A stretch of DNA of 64,000 nt. Source: Limnobacter parvus. GTDB lineage: Bacteria > Pseudomonadota > Gammaproteobacteria > Burkholderiales > Burkholderiaceae_B. This document shows, one piece after another, positions 54,987 through 64,000 of the stretch. Position 1 is the stretch's first letter; every line of letters starts with the position of its first letter. The notes under the pieces were generated by a model. The model was not told the DNA's origin. It worked only from the letters and a program-made list of their open reading frames with translations, and did no database searches. The stretch lies in contig NZ_JANKHG010000016.1 in NCBI RefSeq assembly GCF_024623725.1, forward strand, positions 141,029 through 205,028. Direction: 5' to 3'. The translations under genes were made by a program, and so were the position numbers.

Positions 54987-56612
54987 ATGTTAAATACAAT
55001 AAGTGCACGGTTCAGTGCAAGTTTGATTGCTGTCATATTGATGGCAGTGGGCGTGGGCGCACTTGGCCTGTACAACAGCAAAGTGATTATGGATGCGAAT
55101 GCCAAGAACGACTTCACGCATCAGGTCATTGAAAATGTGCTGATCTTGAAGGAAAGCATGTTGGCCGTTGAAACTGGCGAGCGCGGTTTTCTATTGCGCG
55201 GCGATGAGGCTTACCTTGCGCCCTACAAAACCGGAAAAGACACCATTGAGATAAACCTGAAAGAGACCATGGATTTGACTGCACACAATGAACTGGTTAC
55301 TACCAGTTTGAAAAAATTCAGGGCACATTACAACACCTGGGTTGACACAGTTATCGAACCCTTGATTGAAACGCGTTATGCAGTGAACGCCGGGCGTTTG
55401 ACTGAAGAGCAAATGAGCGAGGCCATTGCATCGCGTTCAAGCAAAGATTTAACCGACAAAATGCGCGCTGAATTAAAAATAGTGGAAGAAGAAGAATTCC
55501 GCTTGTTGAACGAACGCAAGAAGCTCAGCGAATCCGTCTACGAACAATCCATTGTTTACACGATTGCAATTACCTTGCTTGCGGCCTTGATTGGCCTGGG
55601 TTTGAACTGGCTGGTTGCACGCATGTTCAAGCGCAAGCTTGGAGTGGCGAAAGTGCACATTGATGCCTTGGCTGAGGGCAAACTGAACAGCAATATTCAG
55701 GTGTCGGGTAAGGACGAAGTGGACCAGTTGATGAAGGCCCTGAGTACTGCACAAACCAATTTACGTGGCTTGATTGATGGAATTCGAGCCTCAACCGTGT
55801 CGTTGACCGAGAGTTCCAGCGCAGTGCGTACTTCTTCAGATGAAATGAACAATGCGGCATCAGAACAGGCCGATGCAACCGCCTCCATGGCCGCGGCTGT
55901 GGAAGAGCTCACTGTATCGATCAGCCAGATCACAGAAAACTCCAACGATGCATCGCACACAGCCATGCAGGCCAAGGAAGCAGCAGACCAAGGCACGCTG
56001 ACATTGGGCAAAGTGGTGGAAGGCATCCGGAAAATTGCATCATCTGTGCAGGGCAGCGCAGGCACTGTGCGGTCACTGGAAAAGCAGTCCAATGAGATCT
56101 CGGAAATTATTTCTACCATCACTGACATTGCGGACCGCACCAATTTGCTGGCACTGAATGCAGCCATTGAGGCAGCACGCGCTGGTGAGAGCGGCCGTGG
56201 ATTCGCGGTGGTGGCCGATGAAGTGCGCAAGCTTGCTGAACAAACCAAGGGATCTTCCGAGCGTATTTCAAGCATGGTATTCCAGATTCAAAGCATCACC
56301 CAACAAGCGTCGAAGTCGATGGACGATTCAGTGGAAATGGTTCAGCAGGGTATTGAACAGGCCGATTCGGTTTCAGGAACAATTGACCAGATCAAAGCAA
56401 ATGCGGATCGCGTGAACGAGGCGATTCAGGCCATCACAGTGTCGATGAAAGAACAAAGCAATGTGAGTGTTGAAATTAGTCGGAACGTGGAACGAGTTGC
56501 ACAAATGACCGAAGAAAACACAGCCGCCATTGCCCAAAACAAACATGTGGCGACACAGATCTCAGATTTGGCGCAGAATTTGACTCAGTCAGTTGCGGTG
56601 TTTAAAACCTGA
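54987..56612 (+). CDS. Methyl-accepting chemotaxis protein with CHASE3 domain
   Basis: I chose ATG 54987 ([22 protein letters not shown]), with AAGGGG 6 bases upstream. The 541-aa receptor has TM1 at the N-terminus and a CHASE3 sensor domain ([21 protein letters not shown]). TM2 (about residues 190-210) and HAMP follow, then the MA domain with hairpin tip [20 protein letters not shown] and [20 protein letters not shown]3 often senses extracellular small molecules, but the ligand is unknown. It is convergent with the 56613-56843 gene. Confidence 0.94.
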   Translation: MLNTISARFSASLIAVILMAVGVGALGLYNSKVIMDANAKNDFTHQVIENVLILKESMLAVETGERGFLLRGDEAYLAPYKTGKDTIEINLKETMDLTAHNELVTTSLKKFRAHYNTWVDTVIEPLIETRYAVNAGRLTEEQMSEAIASRSSKDLTDKMRAELKIVEEEEFRLLNERKKLSESVYEQSIVYTIAITLLAALIGLGLNWLVARMFKRKLGVAKVHIDALAEGKLNSNIQVSGKDEVDQLMKALSTAQTNLRGLIDGIRASTVSLTESSSAVRTSSDEMNNAASEQADATASMAAAVEELTVSISQITENSNDASHTAMQAKEAADQGTLTLGKVVEGIRKIASSVQGSAGTVRSLEKQSNEISEIISTITDIADRTNLLALNAAIEAARAGESGRGFAVVADEVRKLAEQTKGSSERISSMVFQIQSITQQASKSMDDSVEMVQQGIEQADSVSGTIDQIKANADRVNEAIQAITVSMKEQSNVSVEISRNVERVAQMTEENTAAIAQNKHVATQISDLAQNLTQSVAVFKT

Positions 56613-56843
56613 TTATTTTTTTAACGCGTCCAGCACAATCTTCTCAAACTCTTGCATAAGCTGGGGTTTGATACGAAGCAGGGCGCGTTCGAACAATTCG
56701 GGCAATTGCGCGCGCAGTACTTCAATCTGCGGATCACTTAAACTTCCACTCAAGCGTTCACCGGTTGATTTCTCAATTTCCTGCAAGCCACTTTCAATTA
56801 CTTCCGTCAGCAAAGGTGGGCCGCCGTCAAAATGCTCGCTCAT
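56613..56843 (-). CDS. Small conserved-looking protein (76 aa) downstream of holC
   Basis: The 76-aa, mostly helical protein starts MSEHFDGGPPLLTEVIESG and ends LMQEFEKIVLDALKK. There is no signal peptide or membrane helix. It lies 12 bases downstream of holC and appears to be the third gene of pepA-holC-ORF. Such short acidic-then-basic proteins next to holC are common in betaproteobacteria, but I know no function. Confidence 0.75.
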   Translation of the reverse strand: MSEHFDGGPPLLTEVIESGLQEIEKSTGERLSGSLSDPQIEVLRAQLPELFERALLRIKPQLMQEFEKIVLDALKK

Positions 56844-56855
56844 GTCAAAGGTTCC

Positions 56856-57284
56856 TTAGCTGTTTGCCCGGTCAAATGTGTTCAGTGGGTAGCCACGTTC
56901 TTTGTAGAATTTGTAGCGCTGCCGAGCCAATGCTTTGTTGTCCTCATCAGTGCCCACAATTTCCACCAATCGGTCAAAGCGTGCGAAAAATGGTGGCCAC
57001 TGATCATCCAGATTAATCAATAAATCGTAATGACTGATGTCGTCGGATTTGTCGGTCAGTACAATGGGGGTATCAAGCACACCAGGGTGACCGGTTACCA
57101 CATGGGGCAGGAAGTCTTCTTCTGAAAACGTCCAAAGAAGCTTGTCCAGGCTCTCCAGAATTTCAGGTCGGGTGCTGTAACACACCACCTTCAGCCCTTG
57201 CCCGTTGTTGTATGCCTTCCGGATTAAGCGGCAGGTATACAACAGATGGTCGGCCACATTCAAATGAAAGTCGATTCGGGTCAA
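56856..57284 (-). CDS. holC: DNA polymerase III chi subunit HolC
   Basis: The 142-aa protein matches the chi subunit that links polymerase III to SSB: MTRIDFHLNVADHLLYTCRLIRKAY, GLKVVCYSTRPEILESLDKLLWTF and NLDDQWPPFFARFDRLVEIVG. It lies 10 bases after the pepA stop and precedes a small helical protein gene, the usual pepA-holC pairing of proteobacteria. Confidence 0.95.
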   Translation of the reverse strand: MTRIDFHLNVADHLLYTCRLIRKAYNNGQGLKVVCYSTRPEILESLDKLLWTFSEEDFLPHVVTGHPGVLDTPIVLTDKSDDISHYDLLINLDDQWPPFFARFDRLVEIVGTDEDNKALARQRYKFYKERGYPLNTFDRANS

Positions 57285-57294
57285 TTCAACCGCC

Positions 57295-58896
57295 TCAGGC
57301 CTTCGCGCGCTTCATGACAAATTCAGCCAGCAGTGGTACGGGGCGACCACTAGCCCCTTTGGCTTTGCCGGAATGCCAGGCTGTGCCCGCAATGTCCAGG
57401 TGGGCCCAGTTGTAGGCCTTGGCGTATTTTTGCAGGAAACAGGCCGCAGTCACGCTGCCTGCGGGCGGGCCACCAATGTTGGCCATGTCGGCAAAGTTGC
57501 TTTTCAGCTGTTCGTGGTATTCCTCGTCCAGCGGCATGCGCCACGCGGTGTCCAATGAGTTTTGTCCGGCTTTCAGGAGTTCATCGGCAAGCTGGTCATC
57601 GGGGCTGAACAAGCCTGTATTCACATGACCCAGTGCGACAATGCAGGCACCTGTCAGGGTGGCAACGTCGACAACTGCCGCAGGATTGAAGCGTTCTACA
57701 TAGGTTAACGCGTCGCACAAAATCAGGCGGCCTTCGGCATCAGTGTTCAAAATTTCAATGGTTTGGCCGCTCATGGAAACCACCACATCGCCAGGCTTAC
57801 TGGCGTTGCCCGCAGGCATGTTTTCAGCACTTGGAACCACCACAATCAGGTTCAATGGCAACTTCATTTCAACTGCAGCACGCATGGTGCCCAACACGCT
57901 GGCTGCGCCACACATGTCGTACTTCATTTCATCCATGCCAGCGCCGGGTTTCAGCGAAATACCACCGGTGTCAAAAGTGATGCCTTTGCCCACCAGCACA
58001 ACGGGAGCCTCTTTTGGATCCTTCGCACCGTTGTACTTCAGCACAATCAGTTTTGGGGGTTCGCTAGAGGCCTTGCCCACCGACAACAGGCTGAACATGC
58101 CCAGTGCTTCCATTTTCTTGTGGTCCAGCACTTCCACGCCAAGTTTGTATTGTTTGGCCATGGCTTTGGCAGTTTCAGCCAGGTAGTTGGGGGTACAGAT
58201 ATTGCCTGGCAAGTTGCCCAGGTCTTTGGTCAGTTGCATGCCATTGCCGATCGCTTGCCCAATCGCAGCGCCTTTTTCCACTGCGTCTTGGGTTGATTTC
58301 GTACAGGCCAACTCGAAAGCGGGCGGAGTGGCTGCATCTTCGTCCTGTTTCTTGCAGGCAGAGAAGCTGTAAAAGCTTTCAGTGATGGTTCTTGCACACA
58401 AAGCGGCAATTTCTTTTTCGCTACATTTTTTCGGTACTTCCTGATTCAGCGCGAAAAATACTTTGGCAGGCTTCAAGCTCTTTAAAGCCTCGCAGGCACT
58501 GCTGGTGGCCTTGCGAAGTACTTTCGTGTTTAGTTTTTCGGCTTCATCCAGACCCACCAGCACATACACAGGTGCACCTGCTTTCGCGGTGTTAAAAATC
58601 AGGCGTGTGCTGCCTGAATTTCCTAGGTTTTTGTCGGTTTTACATGCATTGGTCAGCAATCCATCGGTGTCAATGTCGGCGCGTTTTGCAGCTGCGCTGA
58701 ATTCTCCGCCTTTGTAGATGGCAACAACCGCAACATCGCTTCCTTTTGCAGGCACTGGTCCGCCTGCTGTCACTGCGGCAACAGCGCCACTTCCCGCCTT
58801 GAACGAAAACATGGGGGGTGGGGTGGCAATTGTTTTTTTTGCAGTGCGTGTGCTGCTGGGCTTTCTTGCTTTTTGGGTGGCGGGTGTTGTTGTCAT
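57295..58896 (-). CDS. pepA: Leucyl aminopeptidase PepA
   Basis: The 533-aa M17 metallo-aminopeptidase starts at ATG 58896 (MTTTPATQKARKPSS), with AAGGAA seven bases upstream. A codon at 58950 would extend it without support. The N-terminal 40 residues are a Lys/Thr/Ala-rich extension. The catalytic domain has VGKGITFDTGGISLKPG, NTDAEGRLILCDALTY (the M17 signature) and TLTGACIVALGH. PepA also binds DNA in E. coli. It is divergent from lptF. Confidence 0.96.
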   Translation of the reverse strand: MTTTPATQKARKPSSTRTAKKTIATPPPMFSFKAGSGAVAAVTAGGPVPAKGSDVAVVAIYKGGEFSAAAKRADIDTDGLLTNACKTDKNLGNSGSTRLIFNTAKAGAPVYVLVGLDEAEKLNTKVLRKATSSACEALKSLKPAKVFFALNQEVPKKCSEKEIAALCARTITESFYSFSACKKQDEDAATPPAFELACTKSTQDAVEKGAAIGQAIGNGMQLTKDLGNLPGNICTPNYLAETAKAMAKQYKLGVEVLDHKKMEALGMFSLLSVGKASSEPPKLIVLKYNGAKDPKEAPVVLVGKGITFDTGGISLKPGAGMDEMKYDMCGAASVLGTMRAAVEMKLPLNLIVVVPSAENMPAGNASKPGDVVVSMSGQTIEILNTDAEGRLILCDALTYVERFNPAAVVDVATLTGACIVALGHVNTGLFSPDDQLADELLKAGQNSLDTAWRMPLDEEYHEQLKSNFADMANIGGPPAGSVTAACFLQKYAKAYNWAHLDIAGTAWHSGKAKGASGRPVPLLAEFVMKRAKA

Positions 58897-59006
58897 GGTG
58901 TTCCTTCTTGCGTTTGATGCTCGACCATTCAAAACGAATGCATGCGACAATCTACCATTATTAACAAGCTGGGTTCGCGAGTCAAAGCGCAGCCCGCCTG
59001 GATTGC

Positions 59007-60116
59007 ATGCTGTTTCGTTCCACTTTTCGAAAAGACTTCGCTCAAACCGCCGGTGCTACCTTTGTGGCACTGTTCACCATCATTGTCACTACGGTTCTTG
59101 TTCGCACGTTGGGCCAAGCCGCGGGTGGCAAGGTGGACAATGCAGAAGTGTTCACCTTGATTCTGTTGGGCGGGCTTCAGTACCTGCCAGCGGCCTTGGT
59201 CATCACTGTATTCATCTCGGTCATGGGTGTGGTTTCCCGCTCCTTCAAGGAACAGGAAATGACGGCCTGGTTTGCCTCTGGCTTGTCTTTGTTTTCTTTG
59301 GTGCGCCCTGTGCTTCGTTTTGCCGTGCCGTTAACTGTGTTGGCGATGATTTGTTCGGTGTGGCTTACCCCATGGGCCAAGGCCGAACTGGATGCGGCCA
59401 AAGACCGTTTCGCCAAGCGTAGCGATGTTAGCAAGGTAAGCGCTGGGCAGTTTCGAGAATCAGGTGATGGAGACAGGGTGTTTTTCGTTGAACGCCAATC
59501 GGAAGTGACGAAGCAGGTCGAAAATGTGTTTGTGGTGGATTCCAAAGGCGACACCCGCACTGTGGTTTCCGCCGAGCGCGGTAGTGTTGAAGTGGATGCC
59601 ACGGGGCAACCTTATCTGGTGTTGAGTGGTGGCAGACGTGCCACGCTGGACGGCACTGGTGAGCGCTTTTCAAGCACTGAATTTGAAGCCTACGGATTGG
59701 CCATCGACAATACCTTGGGTGCCGCGCCCAGCTTCCAGCTTCAGCACCGCCGGGTTGATTTGCTGCTTGCTGACTTTTCCCCCGCGGCGCAAGGTGAGTT
59801 TTTGTGGCGAGTCAGCCTGCCCTTGTCTGCTGTGGTTCTTGGTTTACTGGCCATTCCATTGGCATTCGTAAACCCGCGTGGTGGCAATTCATTGAATCAG
59901 TTGTTTGCCTTGCTGATCTACCTGACTTACAGCAACATCGTTTCAGTCACTCAAAGCATGGTAACCAAGGAAACCCTGGATTTCTGGGCTGCTTTGTTGC
60001 TTCCCCACGGCTTTGTGCTGGTGCTGTTTTACTTGCTGGTGTTGAAACGCAATCGCCCCGCTGGCGCCCCCCTGTTTTTTCTGCGCAGGTCTGGACTTTC
60101 AAGAGTTAAGCCATGA
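59007..60116 (+). CDS. lptF: LPS export permease LptF
   Basis: The 369-aa inner-membrane protein is a YjgP/YjgQ-type permease. It has an N-terminal TM pair (AGATFVALFTIIVTTVLVRTLG) and a beta-jellyroll periplasmic domain (FVVDSKGDTRTVVSAERG, YLVLSGGRRATLDG). Two to three C-terminal TMs follow (VSLPLSAVVLGLLAIPLAFVNPRGG, LDFWAALLLPHGFVLVLFY). LptF and LptG with LptB extract LPS from the inner membrane. The stop overlaps the lptG start by four bases (ATGA). Confidence 0.94.
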   Translation: MLFRSTFRKDFAQTAGATFVALFTIIVTTVLVRTLGQAAGGKVDNAEVFTLILLGGLQYLPAALVITVFISVMGVVSRSFKEQEMTAWFASGLSLFSLVRPVLRFAVPLTVLAMICSVWLTPWAKAELDAAKDRFAKRSDVSKVSAGQFRESGDGDRVFFVERQSEVTKQVENVFVVDSKGDTRTVVSAERGSVEVDATGQPYLVLSGGRRATLDGTGERFSSTEFEAYGLAIDNTLGAAPSFQLQHRRVDLLLADFSPAAQGEFLWRVSLPLSAVVLGLLAIPLAFVNPRGGNSLNQLFALLIYLTYSNIVSVTQSMVTKETLDFWAALLLPHGFVLVLFYLLVLKRNRPAGAPLFFLRRSGLSRVKP

Positions 60117-61330
60117 TCAAACGATCCAGAAAGTCATTTAGTGTGCCTCATTCTTTGCTGGTGTACTTTCGCAGCGAACTTTACAAAGCCATCAGTTTTG
60201 TGATGGTGGCGTTTGTGGGTTTGTTCGCTTTCTTTGATTTGATTGCAGAGGTTGATCGCTTGAGCCTGCCCGGCACAAGCTGGTTTTATTATTTCATTTC
60301 GGTGATGTTGGGTTTGCCCGCCAGGGTTTATGAAATTGCGCCCATTGCCGCGTTGATTGGTTCAATTTATGCGCTGGTTCAACTGGCAGCCAGCAGTGAA
60401 TTGACAGCGATGCGTGCCGCCGGCTTAAGCACCACCAGCATGCTGAAAATGCTGGTTCGCATCGCCTCAGGTGTCGTGGTAATCACCGTGTTGTTTGGCG
60501 AGGGTGTAGCACCCTTGGCTGAGCGCGCCGCCGTGCCCATGCGCGCCAAAGCCCTCGGTTACGAAGTTGATCGCGATTTTCGAAGCGGTTACTGGATGCG
60601 CGACACTTACAGCGCGCCGGGCGAAGAATCCCGGGTTCGGTTTGTCAACTTCGATTCTTTTAACAAAGACGGTGATTTGTTGAAACTGGAGTATTACGAA
60701 CTTGACCCGGATTCCAGAATTCGCGCCTGGGTGCGTGCAGAAAGCGCAAGTTTTGATCCACAAAATGGTGACTGGGTGTTGCGCAAGGTTCGTCTACAGC
60801 GTTATTTTGATCAAGCCGTCAGCATTGAGGAAGCGGCCAAAGCGGGTTTGACCATTGAGGCCACTCCTTTTGAAGCCATCGATGAAATGCGCTGGACGTC
60901 CAACCTGTCGCCTGAACTTTTAACCGGCCTGTTTGTGCGTCCTGATCGAATGAGTGCCTGGCAGTTGTACAACTACTCCCGGTTTTTAAGCAGCAACCTG
61001 CAGGCCACCGACAACATTGATTTGGCTTTTGCCAAGAAGATCATGTACCCGTTTGCAATCCTGATCATGATGATGATTTCCCTGCCTTTTGCGTACCTGC
61101 ATTTCAGATCGGGCAGTGTCAGCGTGAAGGTGTTTGCAGGCATCATGATCGGCGTGGGCTTTCATTTGGTGAACAATCTGTTTTCTCACCTCAGCATGGT
61201 GGCCAGCTTTTCACCTTTTGTCAGTGCCGCCGTGCCCAGCTTGTTGGGCTTTGTGGCGGGAATGGCGGCTTTGTGGTGGGTTTCCCAGCCAGCGCCATGG
61301 CGCAGTTTGAATGTATTGAGGAATCGATGA
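60113..61330 (+). CDS. lptG: LPS export permease LptG
   Basis: The 405-aa partner of LptF has the same layout: N-terminal TM segments (AISFVMVAFVGLFAFFDLIAE, GLPARVYEIAPIAALIGSIYAL), a periplasmic beta domain (residues about 150-290), and C-terminal TMs (MYPFAILIMMMISLPFAYLH, SVKVFAGIMIGVGFHLVNNLF). The N-terminus is about 20 residues longer than usual (IKRSRKSFSVPHSLLVYFRS). The start overlaps the lptF stop, and its own stop overlaps the CbiX-like start (ATGA). Confidence 0.94.
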   Translation: MIKRSRKSFSVPHSLLVYFRSELYKAISFVMVAFVGLFAFFDLIAEVDRLSLPGTSWFYYFISVMLGLPARVYEIAPIAALIGSIYALVQLAASSELTAMRAAGLSTTSMLKMLVRIASGVVVITVLFGEGVAPLAERAAVPMRAKALGYEVDRDFRSGYWMRDTYSAPGEESRVRFVNFDSFNKDGDLLKLEYYELDPDSRIRAWVRAESASFDPQNGDWVLRKVRLQRYFDQAVSIEEAAKAGLTIEATPFEAIDEMRWTSNLSPELLTGLFVRPDRMSAWQLYNYSRFLSSNLQATDNIDLAFAKKIMYPFAILIMMMISLPFAYLHFRSGSVSVKVFAGIMIGVGFHLVNNLFSHLSMVASFSPFVSAAVPSLLGFVAGMAALWWVSQPAPWRSLNVLRNR

Positions 61331-61713
61331 GCAGTCACGAAAAAAGAGCAATTGTGTTGTTTGGCCATGGCGCCCGCGACCCTCAGTGGGCCGAGCCAAT
61401 GAAGCGCCTGCAAAGTATTTTGATTGGGCAGTTGCCCACCGTTCAGGTTGAACTCGCATTTCTTGAACTGATGGCACCCAGCCTGCCCGATACAGTGGAT
61501 TGCATGGTCCAAGGCGGTGTGCAACACATTCAGGTGGTGCCCATATTTTTCGGCCGTGGCGGCCATTTGAAAAATGATTTTCCGGTGATCATGGCCGAGA
61601 TGAAACAAAAACACCCTGGCCTTGACATTCAAGCCACCTCTGCTGTGGGGCAATGGGATGCTGTGTGGCAAGCCATCGCTTTAGAAATAGTGGAATTGTC
61701 AGCCAAAGGTTGA
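61327..61713 (+). CDS. CbiX/SirB-type sirohydrochlorin chelatase-like protein
   Basis: The 128-aa protein starts at ATG 61327, overlapping the lptG stop. It is a single-domain class II chelatase: VLFGHGARDPQWAEPMKRL carries the catalytic His, and VVPIFFGRGGHLKNDFPVI carries a second His and a Gly-rich loop. Such proteins insert Co or Fe into sirohydrochlorin. Siroheme is needed by the NirB enzyme of this genome, so a siroheme role is plausible. Coupling to lptG is probably operon convenience. Confidence 0.9.
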   Translation: MSSHEKRAIVLFGHGARDPQWAEPMKRLQSILIGQLPTVQVELAFLELMAPSLPDTVDCMVQGGVQHIQVVPIFFGRGGHLKNDFPVIMAEMKQKHPGLDIQATSAVGQWDAVWQAIALEIVELSAKG

Positions 61714-61722
61714 AGACTCGTT

Positions 61723-64000
61723 TCACTGCGCGCGGAACAGGTCTGATTTCAAGAGAAGTGCCGGCGCCATGTGCGTGCTGAACATGGCGGTGTGGCCTGA
61801 AAGATCATGCAGCAAATCATCAAGCAAAATATCGTCTTCTGTCGTCTTGCCTTGCAGGGTGTCTAGCCAAACCTTGGTTTCAGGAGTCAGTCCCAGCAAA
61901 TTTCTGACCCGATCGCCGTTGAATATTGCTTTTAAACTCACATCTTCCCAAGTCATTTTTCCTTGACCTTTCAAGTGCAAGGTATTGTTGATCAACTCAA
62001 GTTGTCCTGTGTACTTCAAACCGTTTGGAAATTCCAGCGTACCTTGTTTTACAGTTCTGTTGATTAACAATAGCTTGCAGCCAAACAGCCCAACGTTTTG
62101 GTATTGAATGTTGTAGTTTTGCAGGTTGACATGATCTCTGGGTCGAATCAGGTAATGGTCGTCCGCTTCCTGGCTCAGCTTGAAGCAAATTTCCTCCGGG
62201 CTTGCATTGCTGTATTCGGTCATCAGCTTGAACTCAAAAAGGCATCCGGGGGCACTGAAAGGTTTTAAGTTTGCAATCTTTAAATTGTTACTGAACGAGA
62301 GACGCCAAAAGTTGAACAAATGTTCGCGTTTCATCTCCGACATATTGTCTCTGGGTGACACATACACAACAGCACAGCGCCCGTGCGCTATCGGCGTTAG
62401 CGTGTCTTCTTTTGAATACGACATGGTTTGCATGATTTCAGAATCAATGCCGCCCCGTAGCCACAAAAAATTGCCGACGAATTGTTTGCCGAGGTAAGTT
62501 CCGGGATTGTTGTCGTCAGGATAAAGAATTCCCATGGCCCGATCGGTGGCGGTCAAGTAACCCGAGAAAAGGTAGGGGCCCACGGGTAGTTTGAATACAA
62601 AACCTTCAAACCCAGGCGAGGGAGTTTTTTGTGTGCAATCCAGATAATGGGCTTTGAAGGGATAATTTCCTTCGAGCGACGAGTGGCGTATTTCCGAGAA
62701 CAAGGGCAAGGCATCCAGTGGGATGGGGTCTGAATCTCCGTCTACAGGGAACTGTAGAAAACAATGCTGGCCCTCTTCGTCGGTTAGCCGAGCATTCTGC
62801 AAGCATTGTTGTGCAGTCAGTTTGCCTTGCCAGCGCAAGTTCTCCTGCTGCAAGACAGTAAAACGTTCTGTATTTACTGTGCCGCATGGCTCCCATTCAA
62901 TTTTCGATTGTAATTCAACGGCCCCAAACGTAGGCACTATGGTTTCTTTCACCCAAGTGGCTTGTTTCAACAGTGGTCTTTTTGTCCAGGGGTTGCCGTC
63001 AAAATTGGTTTCCAGTTTCATGGAGACAGACGTCTTATTGTCTGCGTGGCTGTCTTTAAATCCAAGTCGAATTCCTGCGAGTTGTTTGTTTATGAAAATA
63101 AACATATGAACTGGGGCATCGTCGCTGCTCGACAAGTAAGTTTGTCCGTTTTCGATGATTAACGGCGTATTTGATTCTGGTGAGTAGCCAAGCAGTTCAT
63201 GAAGTCGCGAAGTGCCATGCGAGCTGATTTTAGAAATGGGAGCAACATGATTTGGCCATATCGACTTTGCCATTGTGCGGGTGAACGACAACAATGGCAT
63301 GTGCTGCCCGGGCGATTTATTCCATTCCAGTGTCTGTGAGCCCATGACCAGATCAGGCTCGTCTCGAAAGCGTTCCCCGGAATAATTACCGATCCCAAAC
63401 CACTCTAATTTCACTGCCGCGTTTTTGTTTTTTCCTTGATGAACAATCGAATACTGTCGCTGCGCGTTGTAACCGCGTTCAGCCAATTTCGATTTGCTGA
63501 CCAGCCCGTTCGCAGGGCTAACCAAGAGTTCAATGCCTTCGAGTTGGATTTGCAGTTTGTTTCCGTTTTTTTTGAGAATTCCCTGCAGCATGGGAAGCAC
63601 ACCAGTATTGCATTCAGCGTGCATGCGCGTGCAGTGATTCAGCAACGCTTTGCTGCTGACCAATTCAGGCGCCGGGCCGGCGGCGGCCAGTTGATCTATT
63701 GTGCTGTGGTGCTGATCAAGTAAATGAATCAATAAATCAAACTGACTTGGGCGGCCGGATTGGCCCGACAAACAGGTTTTCAAACACTCGCTTTGAAGGC
63801 ATTTGCCAAGCACATCGATAATTTGGGCCCGGTTCAGTGGCAGTTGAGCTGTTCTAGGGTGCTGTGTGAGCACCTCCAAGGGGTCGGCGTCTTCAAGCTG
63901 TTGAAGCAACTGCTGAACTGCATGGTTTTTTGCCCATTCGGGTGGATTGTTGTTGGCAAGATTTCCTGAACAAAGGTCGAGAAAAAATTCCAGGCTTTCC
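61723..64000 (-). CDS. Large unrecognised protein with MORN-like segment (5' end outside window)
   Basis: The frame is open through the end of the window, so the N-terminus lies beyond 64000. At least 758 residues are present. The visible part has no signal peptide or obvious membrane helix. A segment at about 61906-62043 reads GTLEFPNGLKYTGQLELI and KGQGKMTWEDVSL, close to MORN repeats (Y-x-G-x...G-x-G), which often bind lipids and occur in eukaryotic and effector proteins. Other stretches (WFGIGNYSGERF, FSGYLTATDRAMG) may be degenerate repeats. No enzyme motif is recognised. It is convergent with the CbiX-like gene. Confidence 0.65.
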   Translation of the reverse strand, partial: ESLEFFLDLCSGNLANNNPPEWAKNHAVQQLLQQLEDADPLEVLTQHPRTAQLPLNRAQIIDVLGKCLQSECLKTCLSGQSGRPSQFDLLIHLLDQHHSTIDQLAAAGPAPELVSSKALLNHCTRMHAECNTGVLPMLQGILKKNGNKLQIQLEGIELLVSPANGLVSKSKLAERGYNAQRQYSIVHQGKNKNAAVKLEWFGIGNYSGERFRDEPDLVMGSQTLEWNKSPGQHMPLLSFTRTMAKSIWPNHVAPISKISSHGTSRLHELLGYSPESNTPLIIENGQTYLSSSDDAPVHMFIFINKQLAGIRLGFKDSHADNKTSVSMKLETNFDGNPWTKRPLLKQATWVKETIVPTFGAVELQSKIEWEPCGTVNTERFTVLQQENLRWQGKLTAQQCLQNARLTDEEGQHCFLQFPVDGDSDPIPLDALPLFSEIRHSSLEGNYPFKAHYLDCTQKTPSPGFEGFVFKLPVGPYLFSGYLTATDRAMGILYPDDNNPGTYLGKQFVGNFLWLRGGIDSEIMQTMSYSKEDTLTPIAHGRCAVVYVSPRDNMSEMKREHLFNFWRLSFSNNLKIANLKPFSAPGCLFEFKLMTEYSNASPEEICFKLSQEADDHYLIRPRDHVNLQNYNIQYQNVGLFGCKLLLINRTVKQGTLEFPNGLKYTGQLELINNTLHLKGQGKMTWEDVSLKAIFNGDRVRNLLGLTPETKVWLDTLQGKTTEDDILLDDLLHDLSGHTAMFSTHMAPALLLKSDLFRAQ

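Noticed and set aside
58718..59422. 234-codon plus-strand frame spanning the pepA/lptF junction
   Set aside because: It runs antisense through the pepA 5' end and out of frame through lptF. Both flanking genes are well supported.
1..64000. CRISPR arrays, rRNA genes, insertion sequences, integrases, attachment sites, replication origin
   Set aside because: Reading both strands I found no short regularly spaced direct repeats, no rRNA-like sequence, no transposase or integrase domain, and no dnaA-box cluster.

Overview
The window is a chromosomal stretch of a betaproteobacterium, most likely order Burkholderiales. The gene order rpsU-yqeY-dnaG-rpoD-tRNA, the lptF/lptG versus pepA-holC pair, and the protein style all fit. 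A Limnobacter-like genome is my best guess, but no 16S or other decisive marker is present. Coding density is high. I see no rRNA, insertion sequence, integrase, CRISPR array or prophage.

Layout. 1-1768: a partial and a full-length unrecognised gene. 1765-5641: glycolate oxidase operon glcDEF on the minus strand. 5736-6852: an accessory pair encoding a J-domain-like protein and a RING-finger protein in overlapping frames. 6917-7448: two copies of a structured palindromic repeat, with a third copy at 40233-40445. 7494-8552: tsaD. 8630-14579: assimilatory nitrate/nitrite reductase operon nirB-nirD-nasA, with a sigma-54 promoter, an NtrC-type dyad and a terminator in its leader. 14582-17066: two unrecognised minus-strand genes, one with a strongly basic C-terminal tail. 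17235-25033: ybiB, a flavoprotein, rpsU, yqeY, dnaG, rpoD and a CAU tRNA. 25065-29690: DedA-like protein, BLUF photoreceptor, FlgM-like protein, a ferredoxin reductase/fatty acid desaturase operon with two palindromic operators, and a small outer-membrane barrel. 29873-40183: sensory and envelope genes (binding protein plus hybrid kinase, chemoreceptor, TauE-like exporter, M19-like lipoprotein, HD-GYP). 40495-45031: metabolic genes. 45093-46019: a DUF4116-type repeat protein. 46145-51791: alaS, NUDIX, TusA, PIN, a second BLUF, MBL hydrolase. 51872-58896: valS, CHASE3 chemoreceptor, holC, pepA. 59007-61713: lptF, lptG, CbiX-like. 61723-64000: the 3' part of a large protein with MORN-like sequence.

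Most of the window is housekeeping or ordinary environmental metabolism: nitrate assimilation, glycolate use, desaturation of membrane lipids, chemotaxis and blue-light sensing. Against that background there is a scattered set of signal-peptide-less proteins with eukaryote-like or effector-like features: RING finger, J domain, DUF4116-type repeats, MORN-like repeats, and a nuclear-localisation-like basic tail. This suggests, but does not prove, interaction with a eukaryotic host or grazer. The RING/J-domain overlapping pair and the covarying palindromic repeat family are the two items I would look at first.
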